Assembly: GCA_902625215.1 (NCBI GenBank)
Contig: CACOAO010000010.1
Coordinates: 1-64,000, forward strand
Length of the DNA stretch: 64,000 nucleotides
Source of the DNA: an uncultured SAR116 cluster alpha proteobacterium
GTDB taxonomy: Bacteria; Pseudomonadota; Alphaproteobacteria; Puniceispirillales; Marisalimonadaceae
Direction: 5' to 3'
In this document: positions 57,781 through 64,000 of the stretch, piece after piece
Layout: the number at the start of each line of letters is the position of its first letter
Position numbering within the stretch: the first letter of the stretch is position 1
Position numbers and translations under genes: made by a program
Notes under the pieces: generated by a model
The model's input: the letters and a program-made list of their open reading frames with translations, nothing else
The model's database searches: none
What the model was told of the DNA's origin: nothing

Positions 57781-58522
57781 TAATCAAACCTGCATAACCA
57801 TTTTTTTCAACCTCCAATGCTAGCTCAGGACCTCCAGTTTTTATAATATTGCCATCAGATAAAATATGAACAAAATCTGGAACTATGTAATCTAATAGTC
57901 TCTGATAATGCGTTATTACAACTATTGCGTTATCATCATTTCTTTCAGCATTTACTCCATCAGAAACTATTTTTAACGCATCAACATCTAGACCTGAATC
58001 AGTTTCGTCTAAAATTGAAATTTTTGGCTTAAGCATAGCCATTTGTAATATTTCAAAACGTTTTTTTTCTCCACCAGAGAAACCGACATTTACAGCTCTT
58101 TTTAACATCTCATCTTTAACAAACATTTTTGATGCAACTTTTCTAGCTTCTTTTACAAATGCTAAATGATCCAATTCTTCTTTCCCTAAAAACTTTCTTC
58201 TAGAATTAACAGCTTCTCTTAAAAAACTCATTCCACCTACTCCTGGCAATTCAACAGGATATTGAAAAGCTAAAAATAGGCCAGATCTTGCTCTCTCGTC
58301 AGCCTCCATTTCTAACAATGACTGGCCATCAAGAAGAATTTCACCACTTTCTAAATCATAACCACCTCTTCCAGCTAGCATATATGATAAAGTGCTTTTA
58401 CCTGATCCGTTAGGCCCCATTATAGCATGAACCTCGCCTTTGTTAACTGATAGAGACAAACCTTTCAATATATCTTTATCATTAAGTTTTAACTTAGCGT
58501 TTTTAATTTCTAGTAGTGACAT
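57770..58522 (-). CDS. sufC: Fe-S assembly ATPase SufC
   Basis: ABC-type ATPase of the SufBCD scaffold, 250 residues, cytosolic. GPNGSGKSTLSYML (Walker A), NVGFSGGEKKRFEILQ (signature), SILDETDSGLDVDAL (Walker B with the SufC-type DETDSG) and VITHYQRLLDYI (switch His) are all there. It follows sufB by 33 bases and overlaps the start of sufD by 11 bases. Confidence 0.97.
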   Translation of the reverse strand: MSLLEIKNAKLKLNDKDILKGLSLSVNKGEVHAIMGPNGSGKSTLSYMLAGRGGYDLESGEILLDGQSLLEMEADERARSGLFLAFQYPVELPGVGGMSFLREAVNSRRKFLGKEELDHLAFVKEARKVASKMFVKDEMLKRAVNVGFSGGEKKRFEILQMAMLKPKISILDETDSGLDVDALKIVSDGVNAERNDDNAIVVITHYQRLLDYIVPDFVHILSDGNIIKTGGPELALEVEKNGYAGLINAA

Positions 58523-58555
58523 ACATCTTCCAGTATTTAATATTTCTTCTAAAAG

Positions 58556-60007
58556 CTACCCTACAGAGCCTTCCAAACTAATACCTATTAATTTTTGAGC
58601 TTCAACGGCAAACTCCATAGGTAGCTCTTTCATAACTTCTTTACAAAAACCATTTACTATTAATGATGTGGCTTGCTCAGTATCAAGGCCTCTTTGTAAG
58701 CAATAAAAGAGCTGATCTTCAGAAATTTTTGAAGTAGTTGCTTCATGTTCTACTCGAGCTTGGGGTGTGAACTGGTTTATATAAGGAACAGTATGAGCTC
58801 CACATTTATCACCAATTAGTAATGAGTCACACTGTGTAAAGTTTCTCGAACCTTTTGCACTTTTCTGTATTTGAACTTGTCCTCTATATGTATTTTGAGC
58901 CATACCTGCTGAAATACCCTTAGATATAATTGTTGATTTTGTGTTTTTACCTATATGGATCATTTTTGTACCAGTATCAGCTTGTTGTGCATTATTGGCA
59001 ACTGCTACCGAATAGAATTCACCCACAGAATCGTCACCTTTTAGAACACATGACGGATATTTCCATGTGATAGCAGAACCAGTTTCTACTTGAGTCCAAG
59101 AAATTTTAGATTTTTTCCCAAGACAATTTCCTCTTTTAGTAACAAAGTTATAAATTCCCCCTTTACCATCTTTGTCTCCGGGATACCAGTTCTGAACTGT
59201 TGAATATTTTATCTCCGCATTATTCATGGCGACTAATTCTACTACTGCCGCATGTAGTTGATTTTCATCTCTTTGAGGAGCAGTACAACCTTCTAAATAA
59301 GAAACATATGTATTATCTTCTGCAATAATTAATGTCCTTTCAAACTGTCCAGAATTTTGTTCATTAATCCGAAAGTAGGTCGATAACTCCATGGGGCACT
59401 TAACACCTTTTGGTATGTAGACAAAAGACCCATCTGTAAAAACAGCAGAGTTAAGGGCAGCATAATAATTATCACCAATCGGTATTACTGTTCCAAGATA
59501 TTTTTTTACAAGATCAGGATATGTTTGTACTGCTTCTGAAATAGGACAAAAAATTATACCTTCTTTGGCTAATTTTTCTCTAAATGTAGTGACTACAGAG
59601 ACTGAATCAAAAACATAATCTACAGCAACACCCGCTAAAACTTCTTGTTCTTTTATTGGTATACCTAATTTATCATAAGTCTTCAATAATTCTGGATCAA
59701 CTTCGTCAAGACTATTTAATTTTGGTTTGGTTTTAGGAGCTGAATAATAATAAATATCTTGAAAATTAATCTCAGGAAAATCAACCATTGCCCAATTAGG
59801 TACTTCCATTGAAAGCCATTTTTTATATGCTTTAAGTCTCCACTCTAATAACCATTTGGGTTCTTGTTTCTTATTAGAAATGAATTTAACAATATCTTCA
59901 CTAAGACCAAGTGGAGCTTTTTCTGATTCAAGATCAGTAACAAAACCATATTTATAAGTACTAGAAACTTCATTTACTTTATCAATTGTTTCTTGAGTAG
60001 CAACCAT
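58556..60007 (-). CDS. sufB: Fe-S scaffold protein SufB
   Basis: Main scaffold on which clusters are built, 483 residues. [19 protein letters not shown] opens it; [20 protein letters not shown] and [19 protein letters not shown] are core motifs; [18 protein letters not shown] has the conserved Cys, and [20 protein letters not shown]-like [19 protein letters not shown] closes. GGAAA precedes the ATG. It is first of a sufBCDSTA order with an Atm1 exporter behind. No IscR-like regulator gene precedes it, but its upstream region carries a palindrome inside a promoter. Confidence 0.97.
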   Translation of the reverse strand: MVATQETIDKVNEVSSTYKYGFVTDLESEKAPLGLSEDIVKFISNKKQEPKWLLEWRLKAYKKWLSMEVPNWAMVDFPEINFQDIYYYSAPKTKPKLNSLDEVDPELLKTYDKLGIPIKEQEVLAGVAVDYVFDSVSVVTTFREKLAKEGIIFCPISEAVQTYPDLVKKYLGTVIPIGDNYYAALNSAVFTDGSFVYIPKGVKCPMELSTYFRINEQNSGQFERTLIIAEDNTYVSYLEGCTAPQRDENQLHAAVVELVAMNNAEIKYSTVQNWYPGDKDGKGGIYNFVTKRGNCLGKKSKISWTQVETGSAITWKYPSCVLKGDDSVGEFYSVAVANNAQQADTGTKMIHIGKNTKSTIISKGISAGMAQNTYRGQVQIQKSAKGSRNFTQCDSLLIGDKCGAHTVPYINQFTPQARVEHEATTSKISEDQLFYCLQRGLDTEQATSLIVNGFCKEVMKELPMEFAVEAQKLIGISLEGSVG

Positions 60008-60061
60008 CTAATTTCCTTTTAATTAAATCTATCAATCAATATAACATTATTATTTAAAAAT

Positions 60062-60106
60062 GGGTTTTCGTACTTAAAAACCGAGGCGAACAACTGCATG
60101 ATCGGT
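60062..60106 (-). promoter_or_regulatory. Two mutually exclusive hairpins in the sufB leader
   Basis: In the predicted sufB leader a GC-rich patch can form ACCGA/TCGGT (60102-60106 with 60080-60084) followed by five T, or GGTTTT/AAAACC (60077-60082 with 60063-60068). Both need 60080-60082. This looks like an attenuator or a riboregulator, but the stems are short. Confidence 0.35.
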
Positions 60107-60138
60107 CACTTTACATAATTATTTAATATCTGATATAT

Positions 60139-60168
60139 AGTATATTAGTTGTACTAATTAAAGATCAA
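60139..60168 (-). promoter_or_regulatory. suf promoter with palindromic operator
   Basis: Minus strand: -35 TTGATC (60163-60168), 18-base spacer, -10 TATACT (60139-60144). The spacer contains the perfect palindrome ATTAGT-TGT-ACTAAT (60144-60158), placed where a bound repressor would block RNA polymerase. The leader to sufB would be about 125 bases. Confidence 0.55.
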
Positions 60169-60177
60169 AGTCAAAAA

Positions 60178-60579
60178 TTAGTTTCTAACTTCATTTCTTA
60201 AATGATACTTTCCTTTTTCCATACCGCTAAAAATTTCATCCAAGTCTGGATGATCAAGAGGACCATTATCACCATCATCGACTAAATTTTGTTGCGATAC
60301 ATAAGCTGTGTAAAAAGTTTCAGTATTTTCTGCCATCAAATGGTAATAAGGTTGATTTCTAGAAGGTCTAATTTCTGCAGGAATTGATTCATACCATTCT
60401 TCAGTATTAGAAAATTCAGGATCTACATCAACGATAACGCCCCTAAAGGGATATATACGATGTTTTACAATATCCCCTATGTTAAATAAAGGATCCTTTT
60501 GAACTTTAATTCTATTTGATCCTTTAGTTTCAATGTTAGAATTATCTGTTTCGTTTTGAACTTTTTTTTTGATAGACAT
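60178..60579 (-). CDS. hspQ: HspQ/YccV-like protein
   Basis: A 133-residue protein of the YccV-like family. FNIGDIVKHRIYPFRGVIVD is the N-terminal barrel signature, then YHLMAENTETFYTAYVSQQNL. Members bind hemimethylated DNA or act as specificity factor for Lon protease, which is encoded at 14787-17174 here. A charged N-terminal tail (about 30 residues) and a C-terminal extension after GDNGPLDHPDLDEIF are alphaproteobacterial traits. It is 35 bases after rpmF on the same strand. Confidence 0.9.
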   Translation of the reverse strand: MSIKKKVQNETDNSNIETKGSNRIKVQKDPLFNIGDIVKHRIYPFRGVIVDVDPEFSNTEEWYESIPAEIRPSRNQPYYHLMAENTETFYTAYVSQQNLVDDGDNGPLDHPDLDEIFSGMEKGKYHLRNEVRN

Positions 60580-60614
60580 TTTTTAACTTCAATATTTTAA
60601 TAAAATCTTAAATC

Positions 60615-60800
60615 TTAAGTTTTTGATTTAACGTTTATAACTTGTCTTCCTTTATACATGCCGGTTTTGAGATCAATATGATGAGGTCTATGAAGTTCAC
60701 CAGTATCTTTACTTTCAACATATGCATCAGAACTAAGGGCGTCATGAGAACGTCTCATGCCTCTTCGGGATCTAGTAATTTTACTTTTTGGTACAGCCAT
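60615..60800 (-). CDS. rpmF: 50S ribosomal protein L32, cysteine-free form
   Basis: A 61-residue ribosomal protein. [20 protein letters not shown] is the universal N-terminus. The zinc-ribbon Cys are absent: [20 protein letters not shown] replaces the two CxxC pairs, so it needs no zinc, as in other alphaproteobacteria. It lies 32 bases after tRNA-Ala and just before hspQ, so all three may share a transcript. Confidence 0.97.
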   Translation of the reverse strand: MAVPKSKITRSRRGMRRSHDALSSDAYVESKDTGELHRPHHIDLKTGMYKGRQVINVKSKT

Positions 60801-60832
60801 TATTCATTCTCACTTAAGGTATATATAAAATA

Positions 60833-60908
60833 TGGTGGAGCTGGACGGGATCGAACCGACGACCTCCTGCTTGCAAAGCAGGCGCTCTCCCAATTGAGCT
60901 ACAGCCCC
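60833..60908 (-). tRNA. tRNA-Ala (TGC)
   Basis: 76 bases: acceptor GGGGCTG/CAGCTCC with the G-U pair at the third position typical of tRNA-Ala identity, discriminator A, encoded CCA (60833-60835), anticodon loop TTTGCAA giving TGC. Confidence 0.97.
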
Positions 60909-60923
60909 AAACAATAATACTTG

Positions 60924-60954
60924 ATTAGATATCTCTTGAAAGTCACATCGTCAA
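60924..60954 (-). promoter_or_regulatory. Promoter of tRNA-Ala
   Basis: Minus strand: -35 TTGACG (60949-60954), 19-base spacer, -10 TCTAAT (60924-60929), sixteen bases before the tRNA start. Confidence 0.55.
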
Positions 60955-61043
60955 GATTTTTTGTATATATAAGTCAAATTAATTAACATTTAAAGTTATA
61001 TATTATATGTTGTTTAGCTGTAAAACAATCAAGAAGGAATAAA

Positions 61044-62036
61044 ATGTTTTTTGGTGAAGTGAATACTAAATTATCTTTGAATGGCATTTTGTCATCTTCA
61101 ATAAAAGTTACTAAAAATAAAAATATAATTAAAATCTCTAAGGGAACTATTATAGACAGTAATGTAGTTGATCTTTTATTAATGAATAACATTGAAAAAA
61201 TAACATGTGCTATTCTGGATGAAGACGAAGTTGATGAAAACACTGCCGTATATGAAATATCAAAAAAAATTATTAACTCAGAAAATTCATATATTAAAAT
61301 TCAAGATACTAAACGTGGTAGATGCAACTTAATTTCAAATATTGACGGTTTATTATCATTTTTACCTGACCAATTATTTACGATTAATTCTATAACAAAT
61401 GATATTGGAGTTTCTTCTTTAAAAGCCTTTTCAAGGGTAAAAAAAAATCAAATAGTAGCATCAATTAAAGCTATTCCATTTGGGATAAAAGAAAAAAAAC
61501 TACAAAATATAATTAACGCTGCAAAAAATTGTTTTAAAATATTGCCATTTCAAAAAAAGAATATTCACTTAATTCAAACAACTAATCAAAATGTTAGTAC
61601 AAAAATTTTAGAAAAAACTGTAGAAGTTACTAAAGACAGGTTGTCATCTTGTGGAATTAATGAAATTATTGAAAAAAAATGTTTTCATGAAATAAAATCT
61701 ATATGTTTACAACTAAATAAAAGTATTAACGAAAATGCTGACATTATTATGATCTTTGGAATATCTGCTATATGTGACATTAATGACGTGATTCCCAGAG
61801 CAATTAAAGAAATTCACGGCGAAATTTTACGTTTAGGCATGCCGGTAGAACCAGGAAATTTAATGTTGCTAGCTGAAATAAAAATTTCAAGGAAAAATAT
61901 TTCAATAATTGGTATGCCTGCTTGTGCCAGATCAAAAAAAGAAAATGGAGTTGATTGGGTTTTATGGAGAAAATTATGTGACTTAAAAATTTCTTCAGAT
62001 GATATAAATCATATGGGAAATGGGGGATTATTGTGA
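61044..62036 (+). CDS. Molybdopterin-binding-domain protein
   Basis: A 330-residue protein of the MoCF-biosynthesis/molybdopterin-binding fold. The first 130 residues resemble a MoeA-like or linker domain; residues about 160-330 are the MPT-binding part, with LGMPVEPGNLMLLAEI, IIGMPACARSKKENGVDWVLW and the end HMGNGGLL. In many alphaproteobacteria a similar module is fused to a MobA-like nucleotidyltransferase; here that domain is absent. AAGGA precedes the ATG. No other molybdenum genes are nearby. Its stop overlaps the arsC-like start by four bases. Confidence 0.75.
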   Translation: MFFGEVNTKLSLNGILSSSIKVTKNKNIIKISKGTIIDSNVVDLLLMNNIEKITCAILDEDEVDENTAVYEISKKIINSENSYIKIQDTKRGRCNLISNIDGLLSFLPDQLFTINSITNDIGVSSLKAFSRVKKNQIVASIKAIPFGIKEKKLQNIINAAKNCFKILPFQKKNIHLIQTTNQNVSTKILEKTVEVTKDRLSSCGINEIIEKKCFHEIKSICLQLNKSINENADIIMIFGISAICDINDVIPRAIKEIHGEILRLGMPVEPGNLMLLAEIKISRKNISIIGMPACARSKKENGVDWVLWRKLCDLKISSDDINHMGNGGLL

Positions 62037-62407
62037 GACAACTTAGTTTTAAAATTTATCATAACCCTAGATGTTCAAAATCTAGACAAGTATTAGAAAT
62101 GCTAAATTTTAAAACTAAAGACTTAAAAATAATAAAATATCTAGAGGATGGAATTGATATTATTGAGCTCAAATCCATACTCAACTTAAATAAAATATCT
62201 AAAGACGAAATAATAAGAAAGAATGAAAGTTTATATAAAGAATTAAAATTAACAAAAAAAAAATTGGCTAAAGATGATATAATTAATTACATTGTGAAAT
62301 TTCCAATTTTATTGCAAAGACCATTAATTTGTAAATATCAAAGTAACAAGTTAGTACAAACAGTTATTGGAAGGCCTCCAGAAACAGTTCTGATTTTATT
62401 TGACTAA
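62033..62407 (+). CDS. ArsC-family (arsenate reductase-like) protein
   Basis: A 124-residue thioredoxin-fold protein of the glutaredoxin-dependent ArsC type. YHNPRCSKSRQVLEML carries the catalytic Cys and Arg; FPILLQRPLI holds a second family Arg; KLVQTVIGRPPETVL closes. The GTG start (62033-62035) overlaps the TGA of the preceding gene, so they are coupled. No arsB, arsR or arsH lies nearby, so it may be a YfgD-like reductase rather than a dedicated arsenic enzyme. It ends three bases from the convergent trhO. Confidence 0.85.
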   Translation: MRQLSFKIYHNPRCSKSRQVLEMLNFKTKDLKIIKYLEDGIDIIELKSILNLNKISKDEIIRKNESLYKELKLTKKKLAKDDIINYIVKFPILLQRPLICKYQSNKLVQTVIGRPPETVLILFD

Positions 62408-62410
62408 ATT

Positions 62411-63400
62411 TTAAGTTTTTGCTTGACCAATGTGAGATTGATTTTTTTTTCTAGAAAGCTCAATTTGTTTTTGTCGTTCTCTAAATCTATTTTTTTGCTT
62501 ATAATTGGAAGTTTTAAAACAATGATGACAACTCTCTCCTTGAACAAAATACTTATGCAATTTATCAATTTTACTTATAGGCATTCTACAAGCAAAGCAC
62601 ATTTCATAATGACCAAGTTCTAAGTTGTGATCAATAGAAACTCTATAATCAAATACAAAACAACTACCATTCCATTTACTTTCATTTTTTGGAATCTTTT
62701 CAAGATATTTTAATATTCCACCCTCTAAATGGTATACATCTTCAAAACCTATAGACTTTAAATAAGATGTAGATTTTTCACATCTGATGCCACCAGTACA
62801 AAACATAGCAACTTTTTTGTTTTTAATTTGAGGATCTTTATTTATTAAATTTTTATTAACCCAATTTGGAAATTCTCTAAAATTTTTTATATTGGGATTT
62901 AAAGCATTTTCAAATGAGCCTATTGATACTTCATAATTATTTCTTGTATCAATTAATAACAAATTTTTATCAGATATTAAATCATTCCAATTTTCTGGCT
63001 TAACATAATTCCCAACAATCTTCTTGGGCGAGATTTCTGGCAATCCAATAGTAACAATCTCTTTTTTTATTCTTATTTTCATTCTGAAGAATGGATTTTT
63101 AAAAGCAAACGAGTATTTAGGCTCTAAATCTATTAAAGAATCTAAACTCCAAAGTTTTTCTAATGCTACTGAAATTTCGTCTTTTGTTCCTGCTATTGTT
63201 GCATTAACTCCCTCTTTTGCAATTAAAATTGTACCTTTAATTTTAGTGTCTTTAAAAATTGACTTTAATGAATTTTGCATTGCTATAATATTTCGAACTT
63301 CAAAAAATTTATAGAAAGCAACTACAACTTTAATACCAAGTGTATTTAGTTTTTTTTCATTTAGCTCTAAAAAATTAAGATAGTTTGATTTAGGTGACAT
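62411..63400 (-). CDS. trhO: tRNA uridine(34) hydroxylase, rhodanese type
   Basis: A 329-residue enzyme (YceA family) that makes 5-hydroxyuridine at tRNA position 34 using oxygen. An N-terminal acylphosphatase-like domain (KGTILIAKEGVNATIAG), then a rhodanese domain with LIDTRNNYEV and the active-site loop FCTGGIRCEKS, and a C-terminal zinc-like segment CFACRMP and GESCHHCF. The Lys/Arg-rich tail is usual. It should modify the TAC, TAG, TCC and TGC tRNAs found in this window. Confidence 0.92.
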   Translation of the reverse strand: MSPKSNYLNFLELNEKKLNTLGIKVVVAFYKFFEVRNIIAMQNSLKSIFKDTKIKGTILIAKEGVNATIAGTKDEISVALEKLWSLDSLIDLEPKYSFAFKNPFFRMKIRIKKEIVTIGLPEISPKKIVGNYVKPENWNDLISDKNLLLIDTRNNYEVSIGSFENALNPNIKNFREFPNWVNKNLINKDPQIKNKKVAMFCTGGIRCEKSTSYLKSIGFEDVYHLEGGILKYLEKIPKNESKWNGSCFVFDYRVSIDHNLELGHYEMCFACRMPISKIDKLHKYFVQGESCHHCFKTSNYKQKNRFRERQKQIELSRKKNQSHIGQAKT

Positions 63401-63505
63401 TTTGATTTATTTAAGACTTAAATGTGAAAATATAAATTAATTAACACAAATAAATGTATAAGTTAAAAAAAATTTAAAATTTCTAAATCTATATGGAGAA
63501 TTTAT

Positions 63506-63952
63506 ATGTCTGAAATAATTATGGAACAAATTACCTTAGAAAAAGCAAATCTGATAATTCAAAAATCGATTCAAAAAGCAAGAGAAATTAAAATTAATCC
63601 TATAATGATTGTTGTGTTAGACCATCGTGGCGCAATCAAAGCATGCTTGGGAGAAGACGGAATTAGTAGTTTACGTTTTAAGATTGCTCATGGTAAAGCA
63701 AACGGTGCTTTTCAAATGGGAATGGGATCAAGAGCACTATTTAATAGAGCTGAACAACAAGCATATTTTATTAATGCAATAAATGCGCTTTCAAATGGTG
63801 AACTAGTTCCAGTTCCAGGAGGTATTTTAATTAGAGACAAAAATAATAACATTATAGGTTCTGCTGGAGTATCAGGAGACACATCCGATAATGATGAAAT
63901 TGCTGCTATTTTTGGGATCGAAGCAGCTGGATTTAAAGCTGACATAGGATAA
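63506..63952 (+). CDS. GlcG/HbpS-like haem-binding-family protein
   Basis: A 148-residue single-domain protein of the GlcG/HbpS (DUF336) family: IMIVVLDHRGAIKACLGEDG, KIAHGKANGAFQMGMGSR, LVPVPGGILIRDKNNNIIGS, GVSGDTSDNDEIAAIFGI. Members form octamers; HbpS binds haem, while GlcG accompanies glycolate genes. It has no signal peptide, so it is cytosolic, unlike secreted HbpS. GGAG precedes the ATG at 63506. The window ends 48 bases later, so its downstream neighbours are unknown. Confidence 0.87.
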   Translation: MSEIIMEQITLEKANLIIQKSIQKAREIKINPIMIVVLDHRGAIKACLGEDGISSLRFKIAHGKANGAFQMGMGSRALFNRAEQQAYFINAINALSNGELVPVPGGILIRDKNNNIIGSAGVSGDTSDNDEIAAIFGIEAAGFKADIG

Positions 63953-64000
63953 GTTAATTGAAATGTAGTAAAATTATCAAAATTATTCTTCTTTGTGTTA

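Noticed and set aside
60080-60106. Terminator of the rpmF-hspQ transcript
   Set aside because: The ACCGA/TCGGT stem has only five pairs and a 17-base loop, and it lies downstream of the suf promoter; a leader role is more likely, though not proven.
60080-60110. GC-rich patch near sufB as remnant of a mobile element
   Set aside because: Only about 30 bases, no terminal repeats or target duplication; better explained as leader hairpins.
60642-60917. A 91-codon plus-strand frame ending GGAGRDRTDDLLLAKQALSQ
   Set aside because: It is antisense to rpmF and runs through tRNA-Ala; this peptide is a well-known false product of reading tRNA-Ala in the wrong sense.
62033-62407. An arsenic-resistance operon
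   Set aside because: Only a single ArsC-family gene, coupled to a molybdopterin-binding gene; no arsB, acr3, arsR or arsH.

Overview
The window is a compact, AT-rich (roughly 30% G+C by eye) stretch of a bacterial chromosome. Many markers point to the Alphaproteobacteria: a GcrA-type cell-cycle regulator, 5-aminolevulinate synthase (C4 haem route), the tig-clpP-clpX-lon-hup cluster, a single-cysteine DksA, a cysteine-free L32, an alphaproteobacterial SOS box (GTTC-N7-GTTC) before recA, and a sufBCDS-type operon. Short intergenic gaps, stop/start overlaps and abutting convergent genes suggest a streamlined genome, as in small-genome marine alphaproteobacteria. The order cannot be settled from this sequence. 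There is no rRNA, CRISPR array, insertion sequence or prophage. Six tRNA genes (Asp, Val, Leu, His, Gly, Ala) all encode their CCA end.

Layout. 1-2720 (minus): a dgoK fragment cut by the window edge, then a double cNMP-binding protein, an unknown 110-aa protein and a GAF sensor. 2853-8112 (minus): catabolic and transport genes (aldehyde dehydrogenase, HisC-like aminotransferase, TIM-barrel amidohydrolase, Bcr/CflA-type MFS exporter, VOC protein). 8197-11205: tRNA-Asp, then a DUF6580-like membrane protein and a BtuB-like TonB receptor behind a cobalamin riboswitch. 11228-14370: epimerase-like protein, ferredoxin-NADP reductase, atypical SDR, tRNA-Val, small methyltransferase. 14405-20721 (minus): tig, clpP, clpX, lon and hup, the chaperone/protease block. 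20764-24168: tRNA-Leu, tRNA-His, aminotransferase, glnB-glnA. 24292-33559: parE, DEAD-box helicase, pepN, gcrA, an aroE-like gene, msrB, a CDP-alcohol phosphatidyltransferase and a LysM protein. 33627-41245: LOG protein, an unrecognised 454-aa protein, aminotransferase, alaS, recA, dksA. 41422-47579: hemA, hemH, tRNA-Gly, an EamA transporter, a periplasmic-binding-type protein without signal peptide, amtB-glnK. 47585-52682: the queG-tgt-queA queuosine genes, kdsD, nadK. 52685-60007 (minus): sufB-C-D-S-T-A followed by an Atm1-type exporter. 60178-63952: hspQ, rpmF, tRNA-Ala, a molybdopterin-binding-type protein, an ArsC-family protein, trhO and an HbpS/GlcG-like protein.

How the genes fit together. 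Nitrogen control appears twice: glnB-glnA for assimilation and amtB-glnK for ammonium uptake. Haem synthesis (hemA, hemH) and Fe-S assembly (suf plus Atm1) give a metallocofactor theme, and B12 uptake is under riboswitch control. DNA repair (recA) carries a recognisable LexA-type operator overlapping a strong promoter.

The least explained items are the 454-aa protein at 34260-35624, the GAF/110-aa/cNMP-binding gene set at 724-2720, and the sufB upstream region, which has a palindrome inside the promoter and two mutually exclusive hairpins in the leader. I found no clearly new multi-gene defence or mobile system.
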